Positions 1-12,795 of a stretch of 64,000 nucleotides of DNA are shown here, piece by piece. Source of the stretch: Monomorium pharaonis (lineage: Eukaryota > Arthropoda > Insecta > Hymenoptera > Formicidae); contig NC_050468.1 in assembly GCF_013373865.1 (NCBI RefSeq), forward strand, positions 14,095,496-14,159,495, given 5' to 3'. The translations under genes were made by a program, and so were the position numbers. The notes under the pieces are model-generated. The model did no database searches. It was given only the letters and a program-made list of their open reading frames with translations, and was not told the origin of the DNA. Each line of letters starts with the position of its first letter. The stretch's first letter is position 1.

Positions 1-2848
1 CTTAACTCACTACTATTATTACATATTCGAATAAACGCGTAACCATTACGATCTGAAATATCCCCCGATTAAATAAATATCGACGATTTATATTGATAGA
101 TGCGAAGGCAATTATATTTTTTATTATTTGCCGATTGCGGTTACAGAAAAATAGCCGCGTGCGAAATCGCAATAATATTAAACGAGTGATAAACGAAAAA
201 AGAAACGAAAAAACGAATTGTGCACGCTTCATAAAATACTCGTTTTAATCGGATTAGACTCGTATAATAGATTTGTACATTACGTTTTTAAGGATGTATT
301 ACACAGTATTTACAAAATAATGAAAAAATTAAAAATTAGTTTTATATTATGTTTAAAATACAAAAAACTTGGCGGTAATTTTCTGCCTAGATTAAAAGTT
401 ATTTCAATAAAAAGTAGAAATGTGTTCTGTTATAGTGTGTTAGGAAATAATGACAAAAATCTGGAAATTATATATATATATTTTTTATTTTTTGAAAGTA
501 TTAAAAAAAAAGAAAGATAATTTTTGTAAAATTTTAATTCAACGTAAAGATAATTTGTTCTGTAATGATAGTAATAGAAGCAGGTAGGCTTGTTAAAATC
601 ATCTGTATGTCATCTAAATCAAAAGTATTTCTTTGTGACTCTCGCTAAAGATTACAAACTTAAAATGGGAATGTGTGACACGTGTGTGGGTTTGAACTGT
701 CACCTACTTTTTTTTGTTATAACTTTTACACAAAGCCATATGATACATTCTTTATTGTCCTGTAAATAAACAAAATTAATTTATAGAACAATTAAGCTCC
801 GAGAATTCCAATAAAACTTTTCATAAATTATTTTGTATCTATATAAGGAGATTTTTTAAATTTTTTGTTTAATTTTTAACAACGAAATAAATACTATAAA
901 AATGTATATAAATATTATATGTGAATAAATATTAACATAGTTCCAATTTTAATTTATCTCGCAGGGAATGTACTTATGATACATCCTTAAACTTCAACTT
1001 GAAGCAAAAGATGAAGACGCAATGTGCATAAAGAAATCTGTCGTATTCAAATACACGGTCGAGCGAGTAGCTGTTGGCAGGCGGCGTTAACAGGAACACG
1101 AGCATTTATTCCGCCGGCATGTGGCGGACGTGTGGCATTTATCGCGTCGCATTAAAGATCGATCGTGCGATAGGTACGGGAAGAGGTGGTTTCTTCTTCG
1201 AGGAAGGATAAAAGTCCAAAGGCTCGCGCTCCACTTAGAATGCAAAGTGGCGCGGGCGCGCGCGTTTGTTAATGGACGGCGAATGCGCGGTATCTACCGG
1301 TACTAAAGCCGAAAGTTAGTTTCGGTCGCGAGATCAATCCGCATTATCGCGCGGCGTGAATTGTGGATGCGCGAGAGTATAGATGCGGTGAGCAGGAGGA
1401 GTTGCACTCGGAGGCGACGGTGAGTCACGCAGCGTGACATTTGACCCCCACCAATGCGCCGCCGGTCGCCGCCGCCGCGTGGTGCCTCCATCAGCGGTTC
1501 TCAGAGTGGCTTCAGAGAGGCTGGGGCCCCATGGCAACACAATGGAAGCTGGGGCTCCGCACCGATTGTATTTTCTTACAATCGCGACTCCTCGACTAAT
1601 CTCGGCGATCTTACCCCAGCGAGACGCCGGGTATTATTTTTAAGTTATACGGACGATTAGAATTAAAGAGTGCCCCTCGTAAATTAAACTTTGACATTGC
1701 GAGTGAATAACCGGGACCAATTCCGCCATCTTCAAATGGACCTTATTTTAATGAAATCGTAATTTAAGGCTATACCGATATATCTACCATTGCAAATGGA
1801 ATTCTAGATGAATAACGAATTTATTCAGCGCAGCAATGAATATTCATTTAGTTTCGGTTAGCTTGAAATTGTCGGTGCACCCATTCGGTTCGATCTCATC
1901 TGTAGGTAGAACGTCAGACGGTGACTAAAAATACGGTGCATGAAAGGACAGACGGTTCAATCAGATAGTCATGGTGGCTGTCAGCCTCCGTTAACCCTCT
2001 CCCGTTCCCTCCCTGCACGCTTACGACTTTTCGTTGCTTCTACTAGGAGACACGAAACTTAATGACCTCGCGCATTGGCCGATCGCCAAGAACTAAACAA
2101 AATCGTACCTTTCTGCTACCAATTAGGATCTTTATCGTCACATATACGACATTATTGAAAATTCGTTTTACATCCATTATGTTATTGAAATTACACTGCC
2201 AGATCGAATTCTCTTGAAAAATAAAGCGATCTAATCTTGTCCGCTTGCCGAAGCATAGATCAATCAATAATAGCAACTCTTTCCAATCAAATAATGACGA
2301 AGGACAGATTAGTTAACTCGAAATAAATTTTAAAATAAGTAAATACAGATTGTGCAGCTGCATGCAGCATATACCTATATATGCATAAATATATAGAAAG
2401 CAGCTGCACCGCGATGAGTGCAAAGTAAGTGGAGCAAGTCAAAGCGAGTGGAAGTGAACGAGTTTTTAATTTCAGGTCGATACACTCTCCAATTTCATCC
2501 CAGCCGTTGCAGTATCATTATCGGATACCGTCGCGATTGTACGGTCTATCTGCGCTCGTCTCACTGTATTGGCAGAGTTTTCGAATGCCGAGGCGGAAAG
2601 AGAAAGGTGGCGAAAGAAAGAAGGAGCGCAAAGAGAAACACTTCCCATAATAACCGCGCGACCCTATAATTACGAAGAACTCGCCTCTGAAATTATCTCT
2701 TTTCCCGGTTACGCGTGAGAGAATCGGGGCTCGTCGTCGTCGTTATCGTTGTCGTTGCTGTTGTCGTATCGTGATATATATTATGTAATCGTATTGGGCG
2801 CCAAAGATGCACGCGTGTGTACCGTACAACCAGTCAGTCAGCCAACCA

Positions 2849-2996
2849 ACCTACCTACCCATCTACCTACCTACCTACCTACCTACCTACCTACCTACCT
2901 ACCTACCTACCTACCTACCTATCTACCTATCTATCTACCTACCTACCTACCTACCTATCTACCTACCTACCTACCTACCTAGCTAGCTAGCTAGCT
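2849..2996. repeat. (CTAC)n tetranucleotide microsatellite ending in (CTAG)n
   Basis: About 30 near-perfect CTAC units with a few CTAT variants run from 2849 to about 2978, then change to four CTAG units up to 2996. The open frame that encodes a Tyr-Leu-Pro-Thr repeat through it is a by-product of the 4-base period. Confidence 0.97.
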
Positions 2997-5900
2997 AAAG
3001 GATCATAAGCGGAGGAACGAGAGAGATGGCAGACTTCCGAAGCCTCAGGACCATTTCCACGAAGTGGATTCTAATTACGGCCGTGGATGATACCCCGTTT
3101 TCCCTGCGTTCAATCTCATCCCTCCCCATTCTTCTCTCCAGCCCCCCTCATTCCCTCTCTTTGCCTCTCATTCGATCCCTACTCGGAGAATCGAGAACCG
3201 AATCTCCAGCTCTCAAAGCCATATCTCTTTCCTTTTCTCTTTCTATCTCTTTCTCTGTTTGCTCCTCTCTCCTCTTCCTCGTTTCGTCCACCTTCTTTCG
3301 ACACGAGCTCGTCGGATGGATTGAGCTCCGGTCGATTTTATTTTTTCGCTATCCCACGGCGCGCGCTAGGTGGCGGCGATCTCGCTAGAAAATCTAATTT
3401 CGCGTCTGCTTTCCTTCCGCTTCCAACGATTTTTCTTCGTTTTACGTGTCGCACGGGCAGTCGACACGCGAAAGACCGATAGACGGCTCTGAAATCCACG
3501 GTAGGATGAAAAGTCGGATGCAACGCCGAGTGTCGAAGTTCGGAGATGCTGAAACGCTCGCCTGAAGCGGTTAATCAATGTGATCAAAAATTTGCAAATT
3601 GATTCCACGATATCCGGGAATGGTGATTTTTCAAATAGCCCTTCTTAATAGCGTTTTAAAAATAAAATCATTAAAGTACTAGTTGATGTTGATTTTAAGT
3701 GATTTTTATTGTTTTTATGCCCAACTTAAGAAATTATAATTTTTAGACTGACCTAAAACTTTTCTACCTTCTTTTATAATTATTAATTAGAAAGCAATTG
3801 TTTAATGATATTATAACAAGGACAATAATGGAGACTATTAATTTCAGTTATAGCACTTCTCAAGTTTTTTTGTTTATCCCTTGCGTTTGCAATTTAGTCT
3901 TTCTGGTTCAGGTCTATATTTCAGTCGCTCAGTTATGCATGTACAGTTAATGATACCTGGTTTTGGCCATCGATCACCGTCGTGCATGAAAACTTTGTTC
4001 GTCCGGTTGATTAATTCTTCAAATTACCAGCGGAACCGGCTCGTTTACGCGTGTCTACCTCTCGGGTAATCCGTGGTGAGGCACTCGGACCACAAGATGA
4101 GGATATAGGGCGAAACACGAAAGAGAGACGGGGAGTAGCAGGAGGTTCTCACAGCTATACAGCTCGGAGATTTATTCGCGAGTTTATCCGTTTTCACGTC
4201 GCCACCGAGTGGATACGAGATGAGCACGGAGCCGAGGTAGAGCGAGAAACAGTGAGAGACGGAGATGGAGAGGATATACGGTTAGAAAGGCGGGGGTGCT
4301 TGCAGGTTGAACGTCCTCGGCATCGAATATAAATAGCGTCCCGACGTCCGTCCACCTCCTTCTCCACTTCCTCGTGGCTCTTCGTCTTCTCCAACGTCTA
4401 CTTTTTGCTTACTTGACCCGGCTGGTCAAGCCTCACGCGCGACGTTGACACCTCGAAACCTCGCTGATCATTCCAGTTCGCGTTATTTCTGTTATGTTAA
4501 ACAGAATATTAGGCAAGCTAGAATTTCTATTGATCAGAGCGTTTTATAGAGTAGGTTTTATTCGTAAATTTCGTTATGTATAACCTTATTTATTTTGGCA
4601 CAAGAAACATACATGTGTAATTTAACAATATACTTATCCGCGATGTAGCACTACGATGCTTGAAATGCGTAATAATTACGAGACAGCTAATGGAATGGTA
4701 GGAATAGCACACATATATATTCTAAATATTAGTAATCGGCACACGTATAATATATATAATAATATTATGGGATAGAAAAGCATTGCTTCCGCGGATATTC
4801 GTGCGAGGTCAGGAATATTCTACCTGAATATGGGAAGCGCAGGTTGCGCTGATGAACTTTCCAAGTGGGCGACTTAAGCCGCGCCAAGCCGAGGCACCGA
4901 GTCGGCGGCGAATTATCGCCGCGAAAGCAGAAGCAACTTGTCTGGTATGCCAAAATCGATAAAGCGCATCCACCTGCTCTCTCACTCGCCGTCGTCACCG
5001 TCGTCGCTGCGGTCGATCCACCTCGAAATTCGTTCAACGGAAGCGAGACGCAAAATACAGAAATTTATTAGGATTTTAAGGTCGCTTCTCGAGAACGTTC
5101 CACGTCGTCGTTACCAGCCGGCTGATCGTGCCGGGGATACACGATGGCCGCGTTTCTTTTTTCTCGGAAGGGCACCGGAGAACGCGAGGAATAAACGCTG
5201 GATCGACATGTCGCGGCGACGATAAACGCGACGACCGTCTGGCACGAAAGGTCGCGTGTGTGTCTATCCTGCGGGGAGATCGCGAACTGGGTTAACCGGT
5301 TCAGAATCCTTCGCTGTAATGGCCGAGGGTAATCGGAATTAAACCTGGAATTAGCATCCATCGGACGCCTGACGTGATGAAGCCGCTGCGCCGCCGCGGT
5401 GGAGAAGCGCGCGGATGTTCATGAATACTTCAGTTACATTTTTCGTTTAGCACCTGCTGGTGCTAACATTGAGCGACATTAATTTCATTCGACAGTAACG
5501 CGCGGAGAATTTGTAAATTCGCGGTTCTCAATGTACCTCGGAATAATCACAATTTCTAATGTTAGAAATTACTTTGGGAAATTTAACGTGTTAATTTTCT
5601 TTTCTGAAAAAAATAGCTTAACAAGGAAATTTCGAACATAAATTTAGAAAGAATATTTTCTTTGATTGAACCATATGAAAGTTAGCAACACGAATTAATG
5701 ATTCTTTATCATCAGAATGAACTTTGGATTAGCCGCGAAGTTTTATTATTTTTTATTTACTCCTCTTCTACATTGAGATTTCTCTCTTCGCAATCTTTTA
5801 TCATTTTCACCGTTACACAGCTTGTAATTGTCTTGACAATGCTTTTTTTAGTAGTACGATGACTGTTTATCTTAATCTGATCCTCAGTGGTTGAAAGAAC

Positions 5901-6254
5901 GGCCAATAGATTCGAAACATTTAATATACGCAATGGCTATCCCTATTCTTATCTCAAAAATAAATCTGACACGATAAGCGAATGGAAATTAAAGGGAAGA
6001 TACAATCGTCCTTTTCCACAAGAGCCGGTTTTGAGCGGCGACAGATCAAACGTATCTAACTTGATCGCTCCATATCCGAACACAGTGATTTCTCGGGGGT
6101 AAACGGAGAAGGAGCGCCTCAAGTACGAGAGCTAATTGAATCGGGCCGATGATCATGCCCGACGTTTGACGAGCAAGTCTAGGTACTATACGCTACGAGT
6201 GCTCGAGCCAAGAAAAGAGCCGGCAACAGAGCAGCACCTTGACCCCGCATGAGT

Positions 6255-6305
6255 CTTTCTTCTTCTTCTTCTTCTCCTCCTTCTCTTTTTCTTTCTTCTT
6301 CTTCT
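6255..6305. repeat. Imperfect (TTC)n pyrimidine tract
   Basis: A run of TTC triplets with CTCC and TTTT interruptions. The + strand is all pyrimidine over about 50 bp. Confidence 0.85.
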
Positions 6306-8082
6306 AAAGCGCTGCATCTTGGAGGAGAAACTAAAAAAGCCGAACAAGTTTCTCTTCTGTCTCTTACGCTCTTTAAATAGTCTCCGAAGGGAATAGTGGT
6401 TATTGTGATGGTTTAGTGGAAATCAGGGTCTGCGATTGCAATCTTCAAACCTTGGAGATCACCGATTCTTACCATTTTACCGCAAAAATCCGTAAAGAAA
6501 TTTGAAAACAGGACTCGTTCAAAGCTTTACTATAACGTTGAATGGGATAAACGTTGAAGAGGGCAAAGAACTCTTCGTCTTTTTAGCTCTTTCCCATTTC
6601 TTCTGTGCTTCTGAAGATACATGCCTGTGAAATAGAAAAGGAAGCTCAATCGCTTCTCTTCAACAATGTTTTCTCTCTTTTCTTACATCCGTCGTTTTCT
6701 CTTTGATTCGAATCCGCTTGAATCACAAACAACAGACCACGGTGCTCAACTACAAGTTGAAGTTCATGCTATTGTTTTATTATAAATAATGAATTTCATA
6801 CATTTAATATAAAATAAATGGGAATCCAATTCTACAAAATAAATGTCCCAGGAATAAAATGTCTTTAAATCCAAACATACGGAAACTTATTATTAATCTT
6901 AAAAATAGTTTTTATTGTAATATTAAAAACTTAATTGCAATCTATATGTACTTACAATATTATAAGGTAAATTAATAATTTTAAATATTATAAAAAATTG
7001 AAGAGAAATTAATTTGTTACACAAATAAGTTAAATTAATATATTTTGATGTTCTTAAATTTTTTTAAGATTATGTGTATTTGTTAATATAATATTTATTT
7101 TATTTTCAATTTATAATTTTTTAGAGAGAGAGATAATATATTACGGACAAGCATTTTAGATAGTTCGGATATTGGTTTATTCAGATGCTAACAAATTTTT
7201 ATTTTATTTTATTTGTTTTATTTATTATAAATACGTAAAATATAAATGTTTTAGGTAACTTTATATTTTATATCTTAATAGTAATAATGTTTTATATTTC
7301 AGTTAATTATGTAATTGAATCACTTTATATTGCAAATTCTTATAAAAATGTAACTATTTTGGTTCCGCATTATCACACGCCCGATTACTGGGATATTTAT
7401 TTTAAATCTTGTTACATTTTTGAGAAACATAATATAGTAAAATATAATAGCATGATTTAAATTACAAAACTGTAAGCAAATTCTAAATTTAACAGAGTTT
7501 GCATTCCATAATACTGCAAGATTGCAGAAATGATACGCTTAAAATGACTGCTTGATTTATTACAAGTTTCAATAATGCAATCTCTACGTACGTACATGTA
7601 TATATGCATACGTGCAAATATCTCGTTTGGCGAAGAGTTGGAAGGAAGCGACACCAGCGACTGAATCGCTGATCCGTCTACTAATTGACGGATCATTATC
7701 GAAATCTAGACGAGAGACGAGAACGACATTGTCAGGTCTGCGGAATTGCCCCTGGTAGATTGCATGTACGTCGTTCGGGGGCCATGGTGTGCAACTATAC
7801 ACGAGATCGGCGACGCGAAGGGATGGCGCAACGGAAGAAAGAGACAGGGATGGCGAACGTGGTGGTAAGAGAGACCGGGTGGGCGGGAGAGGATGAAAAG
7901 GATATGAGGGAGCTGCCGGTTCAGCTGCATTAATTAAACTAGCGGAGGACAATGAGCCTGTCTGCCGGCTCGCTTGCCTCGCCGTGTAATTCACGCCTCT
8001 CACGGGAGAGGAGAGGCGCCCTTCGACTTTGCTTTTCAGTTTGAACCTTCCTACGGCCCTTAATTACCTACGCCCTTTCGCT

Positions 8083-8127
<45 letters not shown>
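8083..8127. repeat. (CT)n dinucleotide tract
   Basis: About 20 CT units with one CC interruption near 8099. On the minus strand it is a (GA)n tract, the sequence class bound by insect GAGA-type factors. Confidence 0.95.
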
Positions 8128-8129
<2 letters not shown>

Positions 8130-8442
8130 GACTCTTCGTACATGAACGCGCGTCTTCGTTTCAACGTTTGCAAAGACTGTAAAAGCGCAAAACGACGAGA
8201 TTTGAAGAACTCCTTCGTTTTATTGAATTATTATCTCGTCATGAAATTGGACTAAAACTGCCATTTCTAAAGTTCCATTCCATCTAGTTTCAATGCATTA
8301 TTCCTGCCGGACAGCCGGAAAATTATCATGATTTTGGACACAGTGGATACAAATTCTTTTATTTTATAAATATGTAAATTTTACATGCTTCAAGATTACT
8401 TAAAAAAAAATCTGTTAATATTTTAGTTTTTAATGTTTATTT

Positions 8443-8642
8443 GTATACAGAGAGAAAGATTTCTTTAGATTTAATAAACAATTTTGTTCGATTATTCCAA
8501 AGCATTTGTTTCTTTGGTTTTAATAAATTTTATTCAGATTTTTTTATATTTAATAAAATTTATTAGAAACAAAAAATATATGCTTTGGAATAGTCGAACA
8601 AAACGATTTATTAAATTTAAAGAAATTGTTTTCTCTGTGTAC
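8443..8642. mobile_element. About 200-bp full-length palindromic MITE-like element
   Basis: The two halves are near-perfect inverted copies. The left arm contains TTCGATTATTCCAAAGCA near 8487-8504. The right arm contains TGCTTTGGAATAGTCGAA near 8581-8598. The ends are also inverted: left TACAGAGAGAAAG, right end inverted CACAGAGAAAAC, each next to TA. That pattern suggests a non-autonomous Tc1/mariner-type element with a TA target site. There is no coding capacity. The family assignment is inference; the palindrome itself is directly visible. Confidence 0.75.
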
Positions 8643-10645
8643 CAAGTGATTCTCTGCAGTAATAAAACCAGATACGACGCGAGTATTATGGTTAAGTAGT
8701 ATTCATTTTTTTTTACATAAATTTTACCAACACAGCACTGGTTAATAAGCAGAGCTAATGTACGTAATAAATATAATAAATATCCCGAGACAAGAATTTA
8801 CGTTCGGCGTTAAACGAGTTACAGCCGCGAATAACATCGCAATAAGAGTCAAGTGAACAAGACGTCGCCTTTCACGGTTGCTGCTTCATAACGCAGTCAG
8901 GGCGATCGGCTACAAATTGAAGACGCTAATTTACACACGGTTCGGTGCTCAGGCCTCTCTGCCTTGGCACCTATTGCCGCCCCTATAGTCACCGTCGCCG
9001 TCGTCCCAGCGTGTTGCTTATTAACTCGCTCAAGTTTGCCAGCCGAGCTGCAACGGCTAACAAGGTGAACAATGTTTGGCAATTATCTCGGTTAAATGAT
9101 CCTCCGGAGATGCGGCTGTGGCATGCTGCCACCAGGATTGCCTGTGTTACCTAAAATATCCTCGTGTAGCGTGTATTGTAGATCGAAGAAGCGTTTCCGA
9201 TTCGATTCAATTTCCTTGAATCCGTATGCGTGCGGAAATACACGATACCGCACCAGTATAAATATTAAACCAATACACGATCTCGTTCATTGAGATTAAT
9301 ATTGAAATTTATCGATCTTTGAAATTTAAGCCGTGAATTTTAAATCGACATAATTTAGATGAATACACATGAAACGATGAAATTATATGTTTGAAGAACT
9401 TAATCCGCGCTTATAATTGCAAGCAGCTTTTACTTTATCGATATTTTAATTAGTCATTATGATATCGCTTATTTTCCGCTTTTGTGAAATTTGCGATATT
9501 AATATTCTTATTAAGTCTGCGTGACATTTGTATCTCGTGTTTCATCTAGATGTTCAAGATTTCAAGTTATTTTATGCATTTAGGACAAACATTCTCGCTT
9601 TTCTGCGCTATTATGTGCATTCGCTGTATTTTGCATTCTTGCAGCATATTCAAGACAATGAGTTCGCTCACCCTCGAGTCAAGTGTTGCAGAAAATCAGC
9701 GCTCGCGTTCATCGAAGCGCGAACCTACCTTATAGATTCTTAGCCGCGTCTCGAAATAATCTACCTGGAGTTAACTATTCGTTAGCGTGACCGGCGGAAA
9801 TGTTACGTTACGTAAGAAATTACGGTAATAAACGTAGCGTAAATAGTGATCGCGCTTGCGTATCGCGTTAACTCGCGCAACGCGATCGCTCGGCCGCTCG
9901 CTCTCCAATTTACGAAAGGGGAGAAAATGACTCGGCCCGTTTTTGGAACGCGTGTGAAACTTGGCACGTCGGGAGATTTACGGGCCAGGTGGATCGAATT
10001 GATATAATTTCAAAAACAAATATCCGGGATTAAACGCTGTAATAATTTCGTCGAGAGAGTCAGTTGCCGTAAAATCGTTGAGATACTACGCTCCTCGGCA
10101 TAGGCAAAACAGAAGTAGATGCACGAGTCATTTTCACGCGTTCGTAATATCGAGATCAAATTGACCCTGCACGCAGATTTTGCCACGGATAATACGAATA
10201 TAATCACAGCGAGCGCTGTTGAAAAAGTAGCAGGCGATTGATACGAGGCACATTTTTCTACGTATCTCGACGAAATCTCGAGTGCCAAGCACCGATGAAA
10301 TTATACGGGTCTCGGAGGCTTTGAGGCTTAAGAGAGGGGAAGAAGAGAAGAAGAGTCGAACGAAGCGCCGATTATGCCGGCAAGCGTTTACGTCACTCGC
10401 TTCGTAACCTCACCTTCTCTCCCTCCTCCCAGCGACTTTACGGGGAGTCTGGCCGGCGCGGCGGTGTGTCGGCGCTGTACGCGTTTCCTGTTTTCTTCGC
10501 GGAGTATCGCCGGCGCATAATATGCACCCGCGTAATTACGCGAATTATACCGCGTATCGACTTTCATATCGGCAGACTGCGCGCCTCTGCCCTCCCCCCC
10601 TCCGCCCGGCCGGTCGCCTGCGTCTTCTTATCCGCGCGCAACGCC

Positions 10646-10669
10646 GAGAGAGAGAGAGAGAGAGAGAGA
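10646..10669. repeat. (GA)n tract
   Basis: Twelve GA units inside a CpG-rich island (about 10400-11880). Confidence 0.95.
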
Positions 10670-11312
10670 CGCAGCCACGAAACGGCGATCTTATGCAAAT
10701 CGATTAACGGTGCATCCACGCGCTCTTCGGCCCGATATTGGCTGATAAATATTCACCGTGCCCCTCTCTTTATACGCGGCTCCCCGTCGATTCGTTCTCC
10801 TCCTCCTTCTCCTTCTTCTCGCGCGGCCCCTTTCGGATACGCCGTTGCTCGAGGGTCGTTAAAATAATGAACTTCTTAATAAGACGAAATTCTTCGTTCG
10901 TCGCTCATACTCGACGATACTCGTGGCCGCTTGATAATTCCATCTGTGCCCTTCCGCGCGCAAAATATGCAACCGCCCGATGGGAGATCGAGAGATATCT
11001 CGTTCGCAGTTCGCTCCCAAAATATTGCTGGGTTTTTTTTTTTTATTTACGGTAATTTGATATCTTATTTTGCTCGAAGCGAACAATTTATGAATTGTAC
11101 GTACCCCGTTATCTGTTTACATTTACACATATTTCCCGTTCTGCTGTAGTTTGGGGAGTCGATGGTACATTTCGCCTGAATTTAATATATTTCGCGTGGA
11201 TACAAAAACAAATATCGGTTACATCGCCATGGAAGATCGATACACGGTGTTTTTCGTTAAAAAAAAAAAAAGTTTTACAAATTAATCGCGTGAACACGTC
11301 TGTACAAAATAC

Positions 11313-11342
11313 TATAAATAGCGCGAGCTCTAGGATTCATTT
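11313..11342 (+). promoter_or_regulatory. Possible TATA box plus initiator in a CpG/GA-rich island
   Basis: TATAAATAG at 11313-11321 is followed by an insect-type initiator match, TCATTT, at 11337-11342, inside a CpG-rich island flanked by (GA)n tracts. The spacing, about 26 bp from the first T to the initiator A, is slightly short. No linked exon with a matching donor was found, so this is only a candidate core promoter, perhaps for an alternative scalloped first exon. Confidence 0.2.
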
Positions 11343-11576
11343 CGTTTCGCGCGAAACCAAACAAGGATCTTCGCAAGGATCCTATCGGACGCGACAATCC
11401 GCCGCGACCGTCGCCGCCGCCGCCGCTCGTGAATCGTGATCCGAATCGACGAGAGGTGCCGCCGGCTGCCGCTTTGTCATGCCTCTCCATCGTTTTTTCC
11501 CCTTTTCCCCCGTACATCGACACCAGAACCAGAATGACGTAAAGCAGACGGGAGGAAGATCGGAGGAAAAGAGCGA

Positions 11577-11600
11577 AGAGAGAGAGAGAGAGAGAGAGAG
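11577..11600. repeat. (GA)n tract
   Basis: Twelve AG units in a purine-rich stretch of the same CpG island as the tracts at 10646 and 11835. Confidence 0.95.
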
Positions 11601-11819
11601 AAAGAGCGAGACGCGGGAACCGGTTGTTGGCCTCAGCCAGCAGTTGTCTTGTCGGCGAATGCGAAGAGCGAGAGAAGAGAGGAGAAGAAGTGCTACACGC
11701 TCGATCGACGGCTTCTACGACTCGTCGAGCTAGCTCCTGAAAACGAGTAGGAAAGTTTCGGTACTCTCGAGCACATCGCCAAACAAGAGAAAAATAGAAA
11801 AGGGAGGAGGGGGAGAGAG

Positions 11820-11853
11820 AAAGACAGACAGACAGAGAGAGAGAGAGAGAGAG
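11820..11853. repeat. (GACA)n/(GA)n purine tract
   Basis: A few GACA units followed by (GA)9 up to 11853, at the right edge of the CpG-rich island. Confidence 0.93.
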
Positions 11854-12335
11854 CATCTTCGCTTTTGTTCTTGCTCTATTCCCGCCTTAGTTGCATTATC
11901 TCCGAGTTTCTCCTTTCATTGTCACTCGTTGCATCGAAAACTGTAAATCAACACCGTGGATAATGTTTCTCCCACGGGACCGGGAAGAATCAGCTGTTCG
12001 GCTTGACAGCGACGGAAACTCAAGGATGAAGGTTGAAGGAGGTGGAAGACGAGTCGACTTGATTACCTCAACGGTGACGGATTGCGAGATTATCGATTAG
12101 ATGTTGTAAATCTCGCAATCAAGGAGAAACCACTGACGAAGAATGAATTCTGACGCTTTCTAATTAGCTGTCGGGTAACATTTTCTACGAATGTAAAATG
12201 TTTATTTACACGGTAATAGGTACGACTATTAAATTATCATAGTATATTCGTGTTAGATTTGAACGGTTATTATTGTTTCATTATATGCCAATAATGCTTT
12301 TTGACGAGAAAACAAAATTCAATTTTGAGAAATAG

Positions 12336-12525
12336 AGTTTGGTAATAATCAAGTCTAGAATAGTTTCACAATTAAATGTTTAGTTAATATTTCAATTTGG
12401 TAATATTTATAGTAATCGATTGGTCACTATTAATTTAATTGTCAAATATTACTAAACATTTAGTTATGATATGTTGCTTAACAATTAAAATTATTTTACC
12501 ACAGCTTAATTATTATTACCAAACT
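12336..12525. mobile_element. 190-bp inverted-repeat element with perfect 14-bp ends
   Basis: The ends are perfect inverted repeats: AGTTTGGTAATAAT at 12336-12349 and ATTATTACCAAACT at 12512-12525. Inside, AAATGTTTAGTTAATATTT is followed by a near-complement AAATATTACTAAACATTT, so the element is palindromic at two levels. It is AT-rich with no reading frame, as expected for a MITE or a decayed copy. Confidence 0.65.
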
Positions 12526-12539
12526 TTACAGCGGAACGT

Positions 12540-12795
12540 TACACTTGAAAAAATTATGTCAATTTACTTATACAATATTTGTGGAATTACACAATTTATA
12601 GGAAATATGTGATATTTTTTAGTATTTTTATTTCTAATTGTGCAAATATAATTTTTTGTTTAATATAAAACAAAAAAAGATAAATTTGCACAATTAAAGA
12701 TAAAAATATTTAAAAATTTTATACATTTTACTATCAATTGTGTAAGATTTATACGTATTATTTATATAATTTTACATACTCTTTTTTACACTGTA
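12540..12795. mobile_element. About 256-bp AT-rich palindromic element, TA-flanked
   Basis: A nearly continuous hairpin. Arms at 12625-12647 and 12684-12706 match at 21 of 23 positions by my count, and the pairing continues into the T/A-rich centre. The outer ends (TACACTTGAAAAAATTATG on the left; ACTCTTTTTTACACTGTA on the right) are roughly inverted, and each abuts TA. It sits directly beside the 12336-12525 element, suggesting nested or tandem insertion. Confidence 0.6.

Noticed and set aside
1367..1421. Possible first exon: ATG at 1367 with a GACG|GTGAGT donor at 1420
   Set aside because: Ends with two leftover bases, so joining to exon A would be out of frame; an upstream GTGAGC donor also gives the wrong phase. 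It could still be an untranslated exon.
2749..2982. Frame encoding a Tyr-Leu-Pro-Thr repeat
   Set aside because: Artefact of the CTAC microsatellite, which stays open in all frames.
4328..4336. TATAAATAG motif
   Set aside because: No initiator at the right distance downstream and no linked exon; probably a chance match.
7784..7866. Possible first exon: ATG at 7784 with a GTG|GTAAGA donor
   Set aside because: Ends in phase 0, which does not fit exon A, and the peptide is unlike known scalloped N-termini.
11275..11856. 193-codon minus-strand frame
   Set aside because: It runs through two (GA)n tracts giving Leu-Ser repeats, with no recognisable domain and no splice context.
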